From Gemmatimonadota bacterium (GTDB taxonomy: Bacteria; Gemmatimonadota; Gemmatimonadetes; Longimicrobiales; Gaopeijiaceae), in the NCBI GenBank assembly GCA_024638325.1, contig JAHEKM010000003.1:1-55986 (forward strand): a stretch of 55,986 bases of DNA, in the 5' to 3' direction. Made by a program: the position numbers and the translations under genes. Below are positions 26,074 to 35,711 of this stretch, in pieces. How positions within the stretch are numbered: position 1 is the first letter of the stretch; each line of letters opens with the position of its first letter. The notes below the pieces were generated by a model that made no database searches, was not told where the DNA came from, and saw nothing but the letters and a program-made list of their open reading frames with translations.

Positions 26074-26883
26074 TTGAGTGACCCGACCTCCAAGGGTGAT
26101 GTCCGGCCCGACGCCCCCGCGGAAACACGCTTCCCCGGCCCGGGCGCCCTGGACCGTGCGCTGGATCTGGTGCGCTTCCTGCGCAGTGAGTGCCCGTGGG
26201 ACCGCAAGCAAACGGCTGAATCCCTCGTACCGCACCTGCTTGAAGAGACGCATGAGGTGGTGGACGCGATCCACGAGGGCGACGCCGAAGCGCTCGAGGG
26301 TGAGCTCGGGGATCTGTTGCTCAACCTCGCGTTCCAGATCGTCGTCGCCGAGGAGGAGGACGCACTCGACGCGGCATCCGTCTATCGACGGCTCGAGGGC
26401 AAGATGGTCGCCCGCCATCCACACCTGTTCGGCGACGGCGAGAAGCAGAGCTGGGAGAGCCTGAAGGCCGCAGAGCGGTCGCAGGACGAGGGCGTCCTCG
26501 CGGGACTGGCCAAGGGGCTCGACGCCCTCACCAAGGCGTACCGAATTCAGGAACGCGTAGCGGGCGTGGGCTTCGACTGGGCGGACTACCGCGGAGCCTA
26601 CGACAAGGTCACGGAAGAGCTCGACGAGGTGGCTCGGGCCATCGCTTCGGAAAACCAGGACCAATTGGCGGAGGAGCTCGGCGACCTGCTCTTCGCAGCG
26701 GTGAATCTGGCTCGGCTCGTGGGGACCCACCCGACGACGGCGCTCGCCCGCGCGAACCGGAAGTTCGAGGAGCGCTTCGACCGGCTCGAAGCGCTCGCGC
26801 GCGAACGCGGAGTCGACGTCTCGACCGCGGGGCTCGAAGCGCTGGACGGACTCTGGGACGAGGTGAAGCGGGGCGAGGGCTAG
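26074..26883 (+). CDS. mazG: Nucleoside triphosphate pyrophosphohydrolase
   Basis: MazG hydrolyses (d)NTPs to monophosphates and is thought to clear damaged nucleotides and to temper stress signalling. The 269-residue protein is the two-domain form: the first domain has ECPWDRKQTAESL, LLEETHEVVDAI and GELGDLLLNLAF, and the second has VTEELDEVARAI and EELGDLLFAAVNLARL, both with acidic metal-binding motifs. The start is taken as TTG 26074; no ribosome binding site marks it clearly and the N-terminal 20 residues are not conserved. Its stop overlaps the stop of the convergent dehydrogenase by four bases. Confidence 0.92.
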   Translation: MSDPTSKGDVRPDAPAETRFPGPGALDRALDLVRFLRSECPWDRKQTAESLVPHLLEETHEVVDAIHEGDAEALEGELGDLLLNLAFQIVVAEEEDALDAASVYRRLEGKMVARHPHLFGDGEKQSWESLKAAERSQDEGVLAGLAKGLDALTKAYRIQERVAGVGFDWADYRGAYDKVTEELDEVARAIASENQDQLAEELGDLLFAAVNLARLVGTHPTTALARANRKFEERFDRLEALARERGVDVSTAGLEALDGLWDEVKRGEG

Positions 26884-27956
26884 TAGCCCGCTCGCTTGTC
26901 GACCACGTTCTCCCAGGTCGTGAGTGGCGCCCTCGAGAGATGGCGCCCGAGGTTACGCACCATCAAGTCGCACTCACGGCGCCAGAATCCCGTCGTTACA
27001 GCCGAGACATGCGGGGTCACCAGGACGTTCGGCAGCTCCCATAGGGGGTGCCCCTCGGGCAGCGGCTCCTCGGCGAACACGTCGAGTCCTGCACCACGTA
27101 GCCGGCCCTCCCGCAGGGCTTCCACGAGGGCCGCTTCGTCGATCAGCGTGCCACGAGCCACGTTGACCAGGAGGGCCCCGCGCCGTAGGCGCGCGAGCGC
27201 CTCGGCGTCGAGCATCCCCCTCGTCTCTGCAGTCTCGGGGGCCGTCACGACCAGGACGTCGGCGGTCTCCAACAGCCGATTGAGTCCGCCCTCGCCACTC
27301 ACGATCTCGACCCGGCCGGCGAGCGAGCCGCTGCCGCCGACCGGCGCGAGCGCGGCGGAGTCCTTGCTCCGAGGGCTGCGCTTGAGCGCCACGACGTGCG
27401 CGCCGAGCGCCGCGACCCGGCGGGCGACCTCGCGGCCGATGCCACCGTAGCCGACGATCCCCACCGTCGCCTCCGAGAGCTCGAAGAGCGGCGATTCCGC
27501 CGGGTAGAAGGCCTCCTGCGCCCACTCCCCCCGACGCTGCGCATCGAGCGCCAGGTCGAGCCCTCGCCCGAAATGGAGAATCATCCCAAGCACCGTCTCG
27601 GCCATGGGCGGCGCGTGAATGCCCGCCGAGTTCGTGAACACGACCGACCGATCCAGCATGGTCGGCGTCAGCGACGAGCCGATGCCGGCGGACGCCGAGT
27701 GGACCCACTCGAGGTGCGCTCCGGCTTCGAGCACCGATTCCGGCACCCCCCAGCCGACGTAGACCTGTGCGTCACGAACCGCCGCCAGGACCTCCGGACC
27801 TGCGCGCGTCGCACCGTCGCCCGACCCGTCCGTGTGTTCGGTGGCGACCCACACGTCCCAGTCCCCGGGTAGCTCCCGGCTCAAGCGCTCGGGGACCCAC
27901 GCGGGCATCGCCCAGATCGGGCGGCGGTCGGCCATGTCGAGCACGACACGAGGCAT
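26880..27956 (-). CDS. D-2-hydroxyacid dehydrogenase family protein
   Basis: This 358-residue NAD(P)-dependent dehydrogenase reduces a 2-keto acid or the reverse; the substrate cannot be read from the sequence. It has the nucleotide fold glycines in GIVGYGGIGREVARR, the catalytic Arg in NVARGTLID, the Glu in FAEEPLPEGHPL and the His in TPHVSA, so the enzyme looks active. It does not have the extra ACT domains of SerA. The N-terminal substrate domain is divergent. It follows asnS by 13 bases and is the last gene of the long minus-strand run headed by mraZ. Confidence 0.87.
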   Translation of the reverse strand: MPRVVLDMADRRPIWAMPAWVPERLSRELPGDWDVWVATEHTDGSGDGATRAGPEVLAAVRDAQVYVGWGVPESVLEAGAHLEWVHSASAGIGSSLTPTMLDRSVVFTNSAGIHAPPMAETVLGMILHFGRGLDLALDAQRRGEWAQEAFYPAESPLFELSEATVGIVGYGGIGREVARRVAALGAHVVALKRSPRSKDSAALAPVGGSGSLAGRVEIVSGEGGLNRLLETADVLVVTAPETAETRGMLDAEALARLRRGALLVNVARGTLIDEAALVEALREGRLRGAGLDVFAEEPLPEGHPLWELPNVLVTPHVSAVTTGFWRRECDLMVRNLGRHLSRAPLTTWENVVDKRAGY

Positions 27957-27969
27957 GTCGGGTCCTACC

Positions 27970-29256
27970 TCAGGGATACAGGCGGTTCATCAGCCGGGGG
28001 AACGGAATCAGCTCGCGGACGTGATGCTTCCCAGTGATCCACGCAACCGTGCGCTCGATGCCGAGCCCGAAGCCGGAATGCGGGAACGTGCCGAAGCGTC
28101 GTAGGTCGAGATACCAGGCGTATGCGGCCTCCGGCAGACCCTGCTCCGCGATACGTTCCCGTAGCCGGTCGAGGTCATCCTCGCGCTGGCTGCCGCCGAT
28201 GACCTCTCCGTAGCCCTCGGGCACGAGCAGGTCGTCGCACAGCACGGTTCTCGGGTCGGCCGGGTTCTCCTTCATGTAGAAGGCCTTGGCCTGCTTCGGG
28301 TAGTCGTGCACGAAGAGCGGGAGGTCGCGCTCGGCCATGAGGTCACCCTCGTCGGTGGCGCCCAGATCCCTGCCCCACTCGACCTCCGAGCCCCGACTCT
28401 GCAGCTCCTCGACGGCTTCCGTGTAGCTGATGCGCGGGAACGGGGGCTTCACGAGCTCCAGCTTGCTGGTGTCGCGCTCGAGCACCTCGAGGTCGTCACC
28501 GCAACGCTCCAACGCCCGCTCCACGATGTAGGAAACGAACTCCTCCTGAAGCCGCATGTTCTCGTCCGAGTCGGCGAAAGCCACCTCGGGCTCGACCATC
28601 CAGAATTCCGTGAGATGGCGACGCGTTTTGGACTTCTCGGCCCGGAACGTCGGGCCGAAGCAGTACACCCGACGGAACGCTGGGCACGCCGCCTCGATGT
28701 AGAGCTGCCCCGTCTGCGCAAGATACGCGCGCTCGCCGAAGTAATCCGTCTCGAAGAGCGTTCCGGCGTGCTCTCCCACTGCCCCGGTCAGGATCGGGGC
28801 GTCGACGCGCACGAAGTCACGATCGTAGAGGAAGTCGTGGATGGCCTGCTCGACCTCGGCCCGGACGCGAAGGCCAGCGCGCTGCTGGGACGAGCGCAGC
28901 CACAGGTGCCTGTGATCCAGCAGGAAGTCGACCCCGTGTTCTTTGGGCTGGATGGGGTAGTCGGCCGCGGTGGCCAACACCTCCATGTGGGTCACCCCGA
29001 TCTCGTGCCCCCCCGGCGCGCGGGCGTCCTCACGCACGTCGCCACTCACGGCGACCACGCACTCGGGCGTTAGTTCCGCATGCGCGTCCCAGACGCTTTC
29101 CGGCAGCTGGCTCTTCACGAGCACGCACTGCGCGATGCCGGTCCCGTCCCTCAGGACGAGGAACGCCACCTTACCGTGCCCGCGGGTCCCCTCGACCCAT
29201 CCACGGAGCGTGACGTTCTCCCCTACGTGCTGCGACAGTTGTCTGATCTCGGCCAT
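27970..29256 (-). CDS. asnS: Asparaginyl-tRNA synthetase
   Basis: AsnRS charges tRNA-Asn directly. The 428-residue class II enzyme has an N-terminal OB fold (about 1-100, with RGWVEGTRGHGKVAFLVLRD), motif 2 in FRAEKSKTRRHLTEFWM followed by VEPEVAF, the PKQAKAFYM segment, and motif 3 GFGLGIER. The EFWMVEPE and KAFYM strings favour AsnRS over archaeal-type AspRS. The 83 bases between it and recG carry a perfect six-base hairpin (29287-29301) without a T tract; I see no T-box or other leader. Confidence 0.93.
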   Translation of the reverse strand: MAEIRQLSQHVGENVTLRGWVEGTRGHGKVAFLVLRDGTGIAQCVLVKSQLPESVWDAHAELTPECVVAVSGDVREDARAPGGHEIGVTHMEVLATAADYPIQPKEHGVDFLLDHRHLWLRSSQQRAGLRVRAEVEQAIHDFLYDRDFVRVDAPILTGAVGEHAGTLFETDYFGERAYLAQTGQLYIEAACPAFRRVYCFGPTFRAEKSKTRRHLTEFWMVEPEVAFADSDENMRLQEEFVSYIVERALERCGDDLEVLERDTSKLELVKPPFPRISYTEAVEELQSRGSEVEWGRDLGATDEGDLMAERDLPLFVHDYPKQAKAFYMKENPADPRTVLCDDLLVPEGYGEVIGGSQREDDLDRLRERIAEQGLPEAAYAWYLDLRRFGTFPHSGFGLGIERTVAWITGKHHVRELIPFPRLMNRLYP

Positions 29257-29339
29257 GCGTGTGGCGGTGGTTTCGGGAGGTACCTGGTCCGGCGACCGGA
29301 CGCGCGTGCGCCCCTTTGGCGTCCACGATCCTATCAGCG

Positions 29340-31424
29340 TCAGCCGATGCCGTACATCTCCAGCCGGTCGCGGTAGCGGCCCGTGAGCTGTGCCCGGATG
29401 CGTGCGTGCTCGGGCGCCTCCAGCTCCGGGTCCGACGCGACGACGCCGCGCGCCTCGCGCTGGGCGACGACGAGCAGGTCCTCGTCACGCATGAGGTCGG
29501 CGAAGCGCAGGACCGGGTCCCGTCCGTGCTGAAGACTCCCGAACAGGTCACCCTGTCCACGAATGCGGAGGTCCGCCCGGGCCACCTCGAACCCGTCGGC
29601 GGTGTCGCGGAGGACCTTGAGGCGTTCATCCGCGCCATCCGCGGGCTCCGCAATCAGGATGCAGTGGCTCTCTGCCGCGCCGCGACCGACCCGGCCGCGC
29701 AGCTGATGCAGCTGCGACAGCCCGAAGCGCTCGGCGTGCTCGACGACCATCACCGTGGCATTGGCGACGTCGATTCCCACCTCGATCACCGTCGTCGCCA
29801 CGAGCACGTCGACGTCGCCCGCCAGGAAGGCGCGCATGACCGCGTCCTTCTCGGAGCTGGCCAGCTGGCCGTGCACGAGCCCGACGCGGAGGTGAGAGAA
29901 GGGGCCTTCACGGAGCCGCTCGAACTCGTCCGTTGCGGCGAGGAGATCGACCTTCTCCGACTCGGCGACCAGGGGATAGACGATGTAGGCCTGCCGCCCC
30001 TGCTCGACCTGGGCGCGGACGAAGTCGTACACGTCGTCCCGAGCGGCCGGGCGCCGTAGAACGGTCTGTACAGGTGTTCGACCCGGCGGCAGCTCGTCGA
30101 GCACGCTGAGGTCGAGGTCGCCGTAGAGCGCCATCGCGAGCGACCGAGGGATCGGGGTCGCCGACATGACGAGCAGGTCGGGGCGAAGCCCCGGCCGATC
30201 GAGTAGTGCCATGCGCTGCCGCACACCGAAGCGGTGCTGCTCGTCGACCACCACCAGCCCCAGCGAAGCGAAGCTCACGGCGTCTTGGATGAGCGCGTGC
30301 GTCCCCACGACGAGCCTGGCCGTCCCGTCCTGAATATCGGCCAGTGCTGCCCGCCGGTCGGCGGCCCCCAAGCCGCCGGTGAGGAGGTCGATCCCGAGAC
30401 CGAGCGGCTCGACGAGCTCGCGCAGGTTCGCAGCGTGCTGCTCGGCGAGGATCTCGGTGGGCGCCATGAGCGCCGCCTGGAGTCCGCCCTCGGCGGCCAG
30501 GAGCATCGCGAAGAGTGCGACCGCGGTCTTGCCCGATCCGACGTCACCCTGAAGAAGGCGACTCATGCGTCGATTCGATTGCATGTCCGCGTAGATCTCG
30601 CGGAGGGACCGCGCCTGCGCCTCCGTGAGCTCGAAGGGCAGCGCCTCGTGGAGCGGCCGAATCAGCTCGTTCGTGCGCACATGCTCGATTCCCGGCTCGA
30701 TCTCCGTGGCCCGTCTTCGCGCCTGGGCCTGCACGATCTGGAGAAAGAAGAGCTCGTCGAATGCGAGGCGACGCCGGCCGACGTCCGCCTGTCGGATCTC
30801 GTCCGGCCGGTGAAGGAAGGTGAGCGCGCGCCCGAGGGGCGGGAGTCGGTACCGTTCGAGCGCGTCGCCCGCGAGGTACTCGTCCTCGTCCGCCCAGCCG
30901 AGCAGCGCATCCAGATTCTTGTCGAAGACGCCGCGCAGCACCCACTGCGGCAGGTCCTCCGACGCCGGATAGGTGACATAGATGAGCCCGGTCCGGCCAC
31001 CGGATTCCTGGCCTCTGGACACGACGGTCATCTCACGCGGCTGGATCTGCCTCCCGTGGAAGAACTTCACCGGCCCGGTCACGAGCACGGTGTCGCCCTG
31101 CCGGAGCTTCCGGTCGAGCCACGGCTGGCCCGGCCATGCGGCCGTGATCATTCCGGAATCGTCCTCCAGGACGGCCTGGAAGATGCGAAGCCCGCGACGG
31201 GTGGGGATCACGCCTTTGCTCCTCACGCGTCCCAGCGCCGTGACGTCCTCGCCGACCTCGAGGGTACCGATGGGTCGTACGGTCGACGCGTCGTCGTACC
31301 GACGGGGTACATGGTAGAGGAGGTCGCGCGCGGAAGTGATACCCAGCCTCGCAAACGCGTCCGCCCTTTTGGGGCCTACCCCCTTGAGGAACTGGACCGG
31401 TCGGTCGAGGTGCGAATAGGTCAC
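29340..31424 (-). CDS. recG: ATP-dependent DNA helicase RecG
   Basis: RecG remodels stalled forks and branched DNA. The 694-residue protein shows the helix-hairpin-like start VQFLKGVGPKRADAF, the OB wedge domain (about 50-150), Walker A GDVGSGKT, the helicase box VVDEQHRFG, the SATPIPRS motif, the VIEVGIDVANAT and QLRGRVGRG motifs, and the RIRGQGDLFG segment near the C-terminus. GTG 31424 overlaps the ftsY stop (GTGA). Confidence 0.96.
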   Translation of the reverse strand: MTYSHLDRPVQFLKGVGPKRADAFARLGITSARDLLYHVPRRYDDASTVRPIGTLEVGEDVTALGRVRSKGVIPTRRGLRIFQAVLEDDSGMITAAWPGQPWLDRKLRQGDTVLVTGPVKFFHGRQIQPREMTVVSRGQESGGRTGLIYVTYPASEDLPQWVLRGVFDKNLDALLGWADEDEYLAGDALERYRLPPLGRALTFLHRPDEIRQADVGRRRLAFDELFFLQIVQAQARRRATEIEPGIEHVRTNELIRPLHEALPFELTEAQARSLREIYADMQSNRRMSRLLQGDVGSGKTAVALFAMLLAAEGGLQAALMAPTEILAEQHAANLRELVEPLGLGIDLLTGGLGAADRRAALADIQDGTARLVVGTHALIQDAVSFASLGLVVVDEQHRFGVRQRMALLDRPGLRPDLLVMSATPIPRSLAMALYGDLDLSVLDELPPGRTPVQTVLRRPAARDDVYDFVRAQVEQGRQAYIVYPLVAESEKVDLLAATDEFERLREGPFSHLRVGLVHGQLASSEKDAVMRAFLAGDVDVLVATTVIEVGIDVANATVMVVEHAERFGLSQLHQLRGRVGRGAAESHCILIAEPADGADERLKVLRDTADGFEVARADLRIRGQGDLFGSLQHGRDPVLRFADLMRDEDLLVVAQREARGVVASDPELEAPEHARIRAQLTGRYRDRLEMYGIG

Positions 31425-32350
31425 GGCTCCGGCCCGAACACCGCCTCTACGAACGCTGCCGGGTCGAAAGCGGCCAGGTCCTCCAGCGCCTCGCCGGTCC
31501 CGACGAGCTTCACGGGAACTCCATGCTCCTGCCGGAGGGCGACCACGATCCCGCCTCGTGCTGAGGAATCCATCTTGGCCAGCACGATGCCGCTGACGTC
31601 CACGCTGGACTTGAAAGCCTCCAGCTGGCGCATCGCGTTCTGGCCGACCGTGGCGTCGAGTACGAGGAGCGTCTCGTGCGGGGCCCCCTCGATCCTGCGC
31701 CGCACCACCCGGTCGATCTTCTCGAGCTCCTGCATGAGACCGCGGTTGGTGTGAAGCCGCCCGGCGGTATCGATCAGTACGACATCCGTACCGCGCGCCT
31801 CAGCGGCCTCGAGGGCATCGAAGGCCACCGCCGCAGGATCCCCGCCCTGCTGACCCTTGAGGAAGTCGACCCCGATGCGTTCGGCCCAGGTCTCCAACTG
31901 CGCGACGGCCCCGGCCCGGAAGGTGTCCGCCGCGGCGACCATGACTCGGAGGCCTCGGCCGGCGAGCCAGTGCGCCAACTTCGCCACGGACGTGGTCTTG
32001 CCGACGCCGTTAACGCCCACGACAAGGTAGACCGTCGGCCCGTCGGTGGCGGTCGCCAGCGCGGTGTCGTCTGGCGAACCCAGGATCTCGGCGATCTCGG
32101 CCTTGAGGCTCTCCACGACGGCCGCATGCCCGCGCGCCTTGCCTCTCCGCAGCTCGGCCTCCGCCCGATCGACGAGCCTAAGCGTCGCGGCGACTCCGAA
32201 GTCCGCGGTGAGGAGTCGCTCCTCGATCGCCTCCAGCGAGGTCTCGTCGAGCCCCCCGGCCGCGACGCGTACGTCGGTCAACGCGAGGTCGACGAGGCTC
32301 TTCCAGATCCCTTTCTTGCGTTCGGGCCCGGTCTTGTAGAGGCGGCTCAC
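31421..32350 (-). CDS. ftsY: Signal recognition particle receptor FtsY
   Basis: FtsY receives ribosome-SRP complexes at the membrane. The 309-residue protein has a short N-terminal basic stretch instead of the long acidic A domain of E. coli, the helical N domain to about 95, the G1 loop GVNGVGKTT (112-120), DTFRAGA (142-148), the DTAGR motif and the TKMD-like motif AKMDSSARGG. GTG 32350 overlaps the stop of the VWA gene (GTGA) and has GGAG nine bases upstream; the frame stays open upstream only as an overlap with that gene. Confidence 0.95.
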   Translation of the reverse strand: MSRLYKTGPERKKGIWKSLVDLALTDVRVAAGGLDETSLEAIEERLLTADFGVAATLRLVDRAEAELRRGKARGHAAVVESLKAEIAEILGSPDDTALATATDGPTVYLVVGVNGVGKTTSVAKLAHWLAGRGLRVMVAAADTFRAGAVAQLETWAERIGVDFLKGQQGGDPAAVAFDALEAAEARGTDVVLIDTAGRLHTNRGLMQELEKIDRVVRRRIEGAPHETLLVLDATVGQNAMRQLEAFKSSVDVSGIVLAKMDSSARGGIVVALRQEHGVPVKLVGTGEALEDLAAFDPAAFVEAVFGPEP

Positions 32351-34278
32351 CGGAGACCACTCCGCCTCCGAGCGATCCACTCCCCACAAAGAAGCCCGAT
32401 GACCAGCAGATAGGGCCAGGGCTGCGTTCGGAGCGGCACGCCCGGGTCCCGGTCGGCCGCGGAGGATGCGTCGGCGAGCTGGCTGTCGTCTGCACCGAAC
32501 GGCGACGGAACCATCTCTTCCGTGGACCCCGCCACGTCGAAGCGCCCACTGGCCAAGGTGTCTCCGGAGGCGCCCTGCACGAAGTAGTCGTACAGCCCTG
32601 GCGGCAGCACTCCGGTCTCGAACGTGGTCCGGTCCACCACGGTCGTCTCGGCGACGACCGAGTCGCCCCGGGACACCACGACGCGACGCTCGACCCCATC
32701 GATGGGCGCGTTCCATGGGACGGGCTCACCCCGCTCGACGACCCAGCTCACCGGGCGGGGCTGCGCCCCGAGCACCGACTCGCCACCGAGTAGCCACCCG
32801 GCGATACCCGACCACACGTGGCGATAGGCCGCCCGGCCATTCTCACGCGCAGCCCAACGCCAAAGCCCGGATGCGAGCAGCACCGCGGTTCGACCGCCCT
32901 CGTCCTCCTCGAGGTGCACCATCGCCTCCAACGGCCCCGCGCCGCGCAGCTGGACGAAGAGCGAGCCCCGCACGCGGGCCGGGTCAGTCGGCAGCAGGAC
33001 GCCGGTGACTGGCGGCAGGCCCTGGAAATCCATCCCAGCCAACGACCCGGCGATCGGAGAAGTCGGGATATCCGAAGAGACGTACCACTCGCCGTCGCGC
33101 GGGTCTCCCGCCGCGATTCCCACGAGCTCGGCCCCGGACGCACCGTCCAACAGGATCGCGTCCGGGCCGGGCCGTCCCACGAGCTCCTGAACCCAAGTAT
33201 CGGACTGGTCGTCGAGCCCGTGCAGTACAAGGAGCGCCGCCTCCTCGGCCGCGCTCCTCACGGTGGCCGAGTCCACCGGACCACCCCGATCGAGTGCCCT
33301 GCCCATGGAGACGTAACGGTCCGGGCCCGCACGCAGATAGCCGAGCCCGGGGAGTCCGGTGACTTCTTCGAGAACGGGCAGCAGATAGCGCGGCTCCCAG
33401 TCGGGCCTGAGCGACAACACCACCAGCGCGCGCTCCTCAGTGCCCACACTCGCATACGAGACCGCCTCGTCGTCGGAGGCGAAGGCGTCGCCCGCGAGCG
33501 TGATGGAGGCGGTGTAGCGAAGGCGCCCGGTAGAGGACGGCGTGGGCAACGGAACCCGGACCCGGGCTCTCAGCCCCCCGGAGGGCGCAGCCACGCGCGC
33601 ATCCGCTATCGGTACCCCCTCCTCGAAGACACGGACGTCGAGCGAGTCGCCCGACCCTCCGTGCACCTCGAGCTCGGCCGTGACCGACCCATCGACCAGC
33701 GGCAGGTCGGGGACCTCGAAACCAGAGATCCCCGCGTTGGCCACCTCTTGGCCGAACGGCTCGAACTCGACATCCAGCGGGAGCGACGCCAGGGCGGAGC
33801 GAACCGCGACGGCATCCTCGAAGCGGAGGTCCGAGAGCACCCTCACACGCGTGACCCCCGACTCAACCGCCCGTTCGAGCGCCGGCGCCAGCCGTGTGAT
33901 CAGCTCGGTCGGCTGGTCATCCGCATCCGGAATCCCCAGTGACGTTCCGGCCCCGAAGGCCACCACGTCCCAGCCCGCCCGCTCGAGCTCTCGCGCGCGA
34001 TCCAGTGCTTCGGTCCAGGCGGATGCCCCCGAGGATGTCGCCGCGGCCATGCTCAGCGAAGCGTCGAGTAGCGCCCAACGGCGCTGGGTACCGTCCGCTC
34101 CAAACGCCGCCGGCAGTCGAACGTCGAAAAGGAGAAGGAGCAGTACGATCCATACCCCCGCTCTCACGAGGCCGAGCCAGCGACCCCAAGCCACCGGAAG
34201 CTCGACCCTCAAGTAGAGCCAGAGGGAGTACGCGACGGCTCCCGCCGCGAGGGCGAGTAGTAGAGCCCAGCGAATCAA
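32347..34278 (-). CDS. Membrane protein with von Willebrand factor A-like domain, unknown function
   Basis: The 643-residue protein has two N-terminal membrane helices (about 4-22 and 37-52) and one near the C-terminus (about 619-636), so most of it probably lies on one side of the membrane. Just after the second helix, residues 72-76 read DASLS, the D-x-S-x-S metal site of a von Willebrand A domain. A later region (about 285-480) has alternating strands and helices as in the amidotransferase-like domains that often follow such VWA segments in BatA-like proteins. I cannot assign a substrate. The TTG start has no clear ribosome binding site. It is coupled to ftsY by overlap and follows the M23 peptidase gene after 59 bases. 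Confidence 0.7.
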   Translation of the reverse strand: MIRWALLLALAAGAVAYSLWLYLRVELPVAWGRWLGLVRAGVWIVLLLLLFDVRLPAAFGADGTQRRWALLDASLSMAAATSSGASAWTEALDRARELERAGWDVVAFGAGTSLGIPDADDQPTELITRLAPALERAVESGVTRVRVLSDLRFEDAVAVRSALASLPLDVEFEPFGQEVANAGISGFEVPDLPLVDGSVTAELEVHGGSGDSLDVRVFEEGVPIADARVAAPSGGLRARVRVPLPTPSSTGRLRYTASITLAGDAFASDDEAVSYASVGTEERALVVLSLRPDWEPRYLLPVLEEVTGLPGLGYLRAGPDRYVSMGRALDRGGPVDSATVRSAAEEAALLVLHGLDDQSDTWVQELVGRPGPDAILLDGASGAELVGIAAGDPRDGEWYVSSDIPTSPIAGSLAGMDFQGLPPVTGVLLPTDPARVRGSLFVQLRGAGPLEAMVHLEEDEGGRTAVLLASGLWRWAARENGRAAYRHVWSGIAGWLLGGESVLGAQPRPVSWVVERGEPVPWNAPIDGVERRVVVSRGDSVVAETTVVDRTTFETGVLPPGLYDYFVQGASGDTLASGRFDVAGSTEEMVPSPFGADDSQLADASSAADRDPGVPLRTQPWPYLLVIGLLCGEWIARRRSGLR

Positions 34279-34337
34279 GCTGTACGATCAGGTCGTGACG
34301 GGTGGACCGAAGCGGATCGGGTCGGTGGCACGGGCTC

Positions 34338-35654
34338 CTACTGCTGGCCGCCGCTCGAGACCGGTCCGTCCCCCGCCGACTCCGCGGTCTGTGCCTCGGC
34401 GAGAACCGTGCGCACCGGGCCCGCCTCCGGAATCGACTCGAGCAGCGCCACGCGGACGTTCCGCTCCTCCTGCCACCTCATGCGGTCCTCTGACGGCACG
34501 GGATCGCCCGACGGCAGGTCGACGGAAAGCGGGTCCTTGAACTGACCGCTTTGCAACATCTCGTAGTGGAGGTGGGGCCCCGTCGCGAGACCAGTCATGC
34601 CCACGTATCCGATGATGTCTCCCTGGAGCACTCGAGTGCCTACCGACTGACCACCCCGGAACCCGCTCAAGTGCGCGTAGCGGGTAATCCACCCGTTCGA
34701 GTGTCGAATGCGGACCGTATTGCCGTAGCTGTTGTCCCACCCTCGCTCGATGATCACCCCGTCGGCGGTCGCCATGATCTCCGTGCCGGAGTCTGCCGCG
34801 TAGTCGACGCCGCGGTGCGCGCGCCAGCGCTGCAGAATGGGGTGGAATCGGCCGCTCGTGAAACGCGACGATATGTAGCGGTACGCTAGGGGTCTCAGCA
34901 GGAAGGCGCGCCGTACCGACTCCCCCTCCAGGTCGAAATAGGACCCGCGTCCGTCTCCGTTCGGATCGAAGTAGACGGCGTGGAACGGCTTGCGTTGGTT
35001 CACCAACTCGGCCGCGAGGAGGCGCCCGGCTCGCATCGAGCCGTCCGGACGAACCTCCCGCTCGAACGCGAACCGGTAGGTGTCACCCACCCGAATCTGC
35101 CGCGAGAAGTCGACCTGCCACTGGAAAACGCGATCCAGGTGGTCGATGAGCGAATTGCGGTCCGCGAAGGTCATCGTCTGGAGCGCCGGGTTGTGGACCA
35201 CGGCGTTCCAGAGCACATCCTCGATCTCGCCGCTGGCGAAGATCGTGTCCACGTAGATCGGTGTGCGGATGAGATCAGCCGACCACCCCAACGCATCTCT
35301 GGACAACCTCACGGTCTGGTCGGGCGTGAGCGCCACGTCCACACCGCGCAGTGAGTCGTCGTCGCGGAGGTAACGAAGTGTGATCTCGGTGCCCTGCCGC
35401 ATGCGCCGGGGCGAGGCGTGCTCTCGGAAGGCCATGAGAAACGAGGCCTGCTCGTTCGCGGTCATGACCGGCCACAGGACCTCGCCGAAGGTGTCGCCGC
35501 TCCTGAGGGCGTAGATCTCGACGTTCTCAGCGGGGGGTACGTAGAACGGCTGGAGCTGCCCCACCTCGGGGATCTCCCGGCTGCACGCCGCCATGACCAC
35601 GGTCGCAAAAGCGACCGTCGCCATACGCGCGTGCGTGCGCAGAGCTCCACTCAA
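34338..35654 (-). CDS. M23 family (LytM) metallopeptidase, probable lipoprotein
   Basis: A 438-residue cell-wall endopeptidase candidate. The N-terminus ends in VVMAAC, so Cys24 is a likely lipid anchor. A LysM-like stretch (IYALRSGDTFGEVL, about 47-60) and a middle domain precede the M23 domain, which keeps the zinc and catalytic residues: His280 and Asp284 in HRGVDYA, the YAHLSGF segment, and His361/His363 in PHLHYE. The enzyme therefore looks active, unlike EnvC-type activators. TTG 35654 is supported by AGGAG eight bases upstream. The gene lies 57 bases after ftsZ; that gap has a GCCGGC-ACC-GCCGGC hairpin (35690-35704) without a T tract, which might reduce but not stop transcription. Confidence 0.9.
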   Translation of the reverse strand: MSGALRTHARMATVAFATVVMAACSREIPEVGQLQPFYVPPAENVEIYALRSGDTFGEVLWPVMTANEQASFLMAFREHASPRRMRQGTEITLRYLRDDDSLRGVDVALTPDQTVRLSRDALGWSADLIRTPIYVDTIFASGEIEDVLWNAVVHNPALQTMTFADRNSLIDHLDRVFQWQVDFSRQIRVGDTYRFAFEREVRPDGSMRAGRLLAAELVNQRKPFHAVYFDPNGDGRGSYFDLEGESVRRAFLLRPLAYRYISSRFTSGRFHPILQRWRAHRGVDYAADSGTEIMATADGVIIERGWDNSYGNTVRIRHSNGWITRYAHLSGFRGGQSVGTRVLQGDIIGYVGMTGLATGPHLHYEMLQSGQFKDPLSVDLPSGDPVPSEDRMRWQEERNVRVALLESIPEAGPVRTVLAEAQTAESAGDGPVSSGGQQ

Positions 35655-35711
35655 AGCCGACTCTCCTGTCTCGTTACGCTCCGGGACACGCCGGCACCGC
35701 CGGCCGCCCCC

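Noticed and set aside
29287-29301. Perfect hairpin GTCCGG-CGA-CCGGAC between asnS and recG as a terminator
   Set aside because: No T tract on either side, and the genes lie in one direction with small gaps; six-base GC stems are common by chance here.
35690-35704. Hairpin GCCGGC-ACC-GCCGGC after ftsZ as a terminator
   Set aside because: The arm is itself palindromic, the loop is only three bases and no T tract follows, so I do not annotate a terminator.
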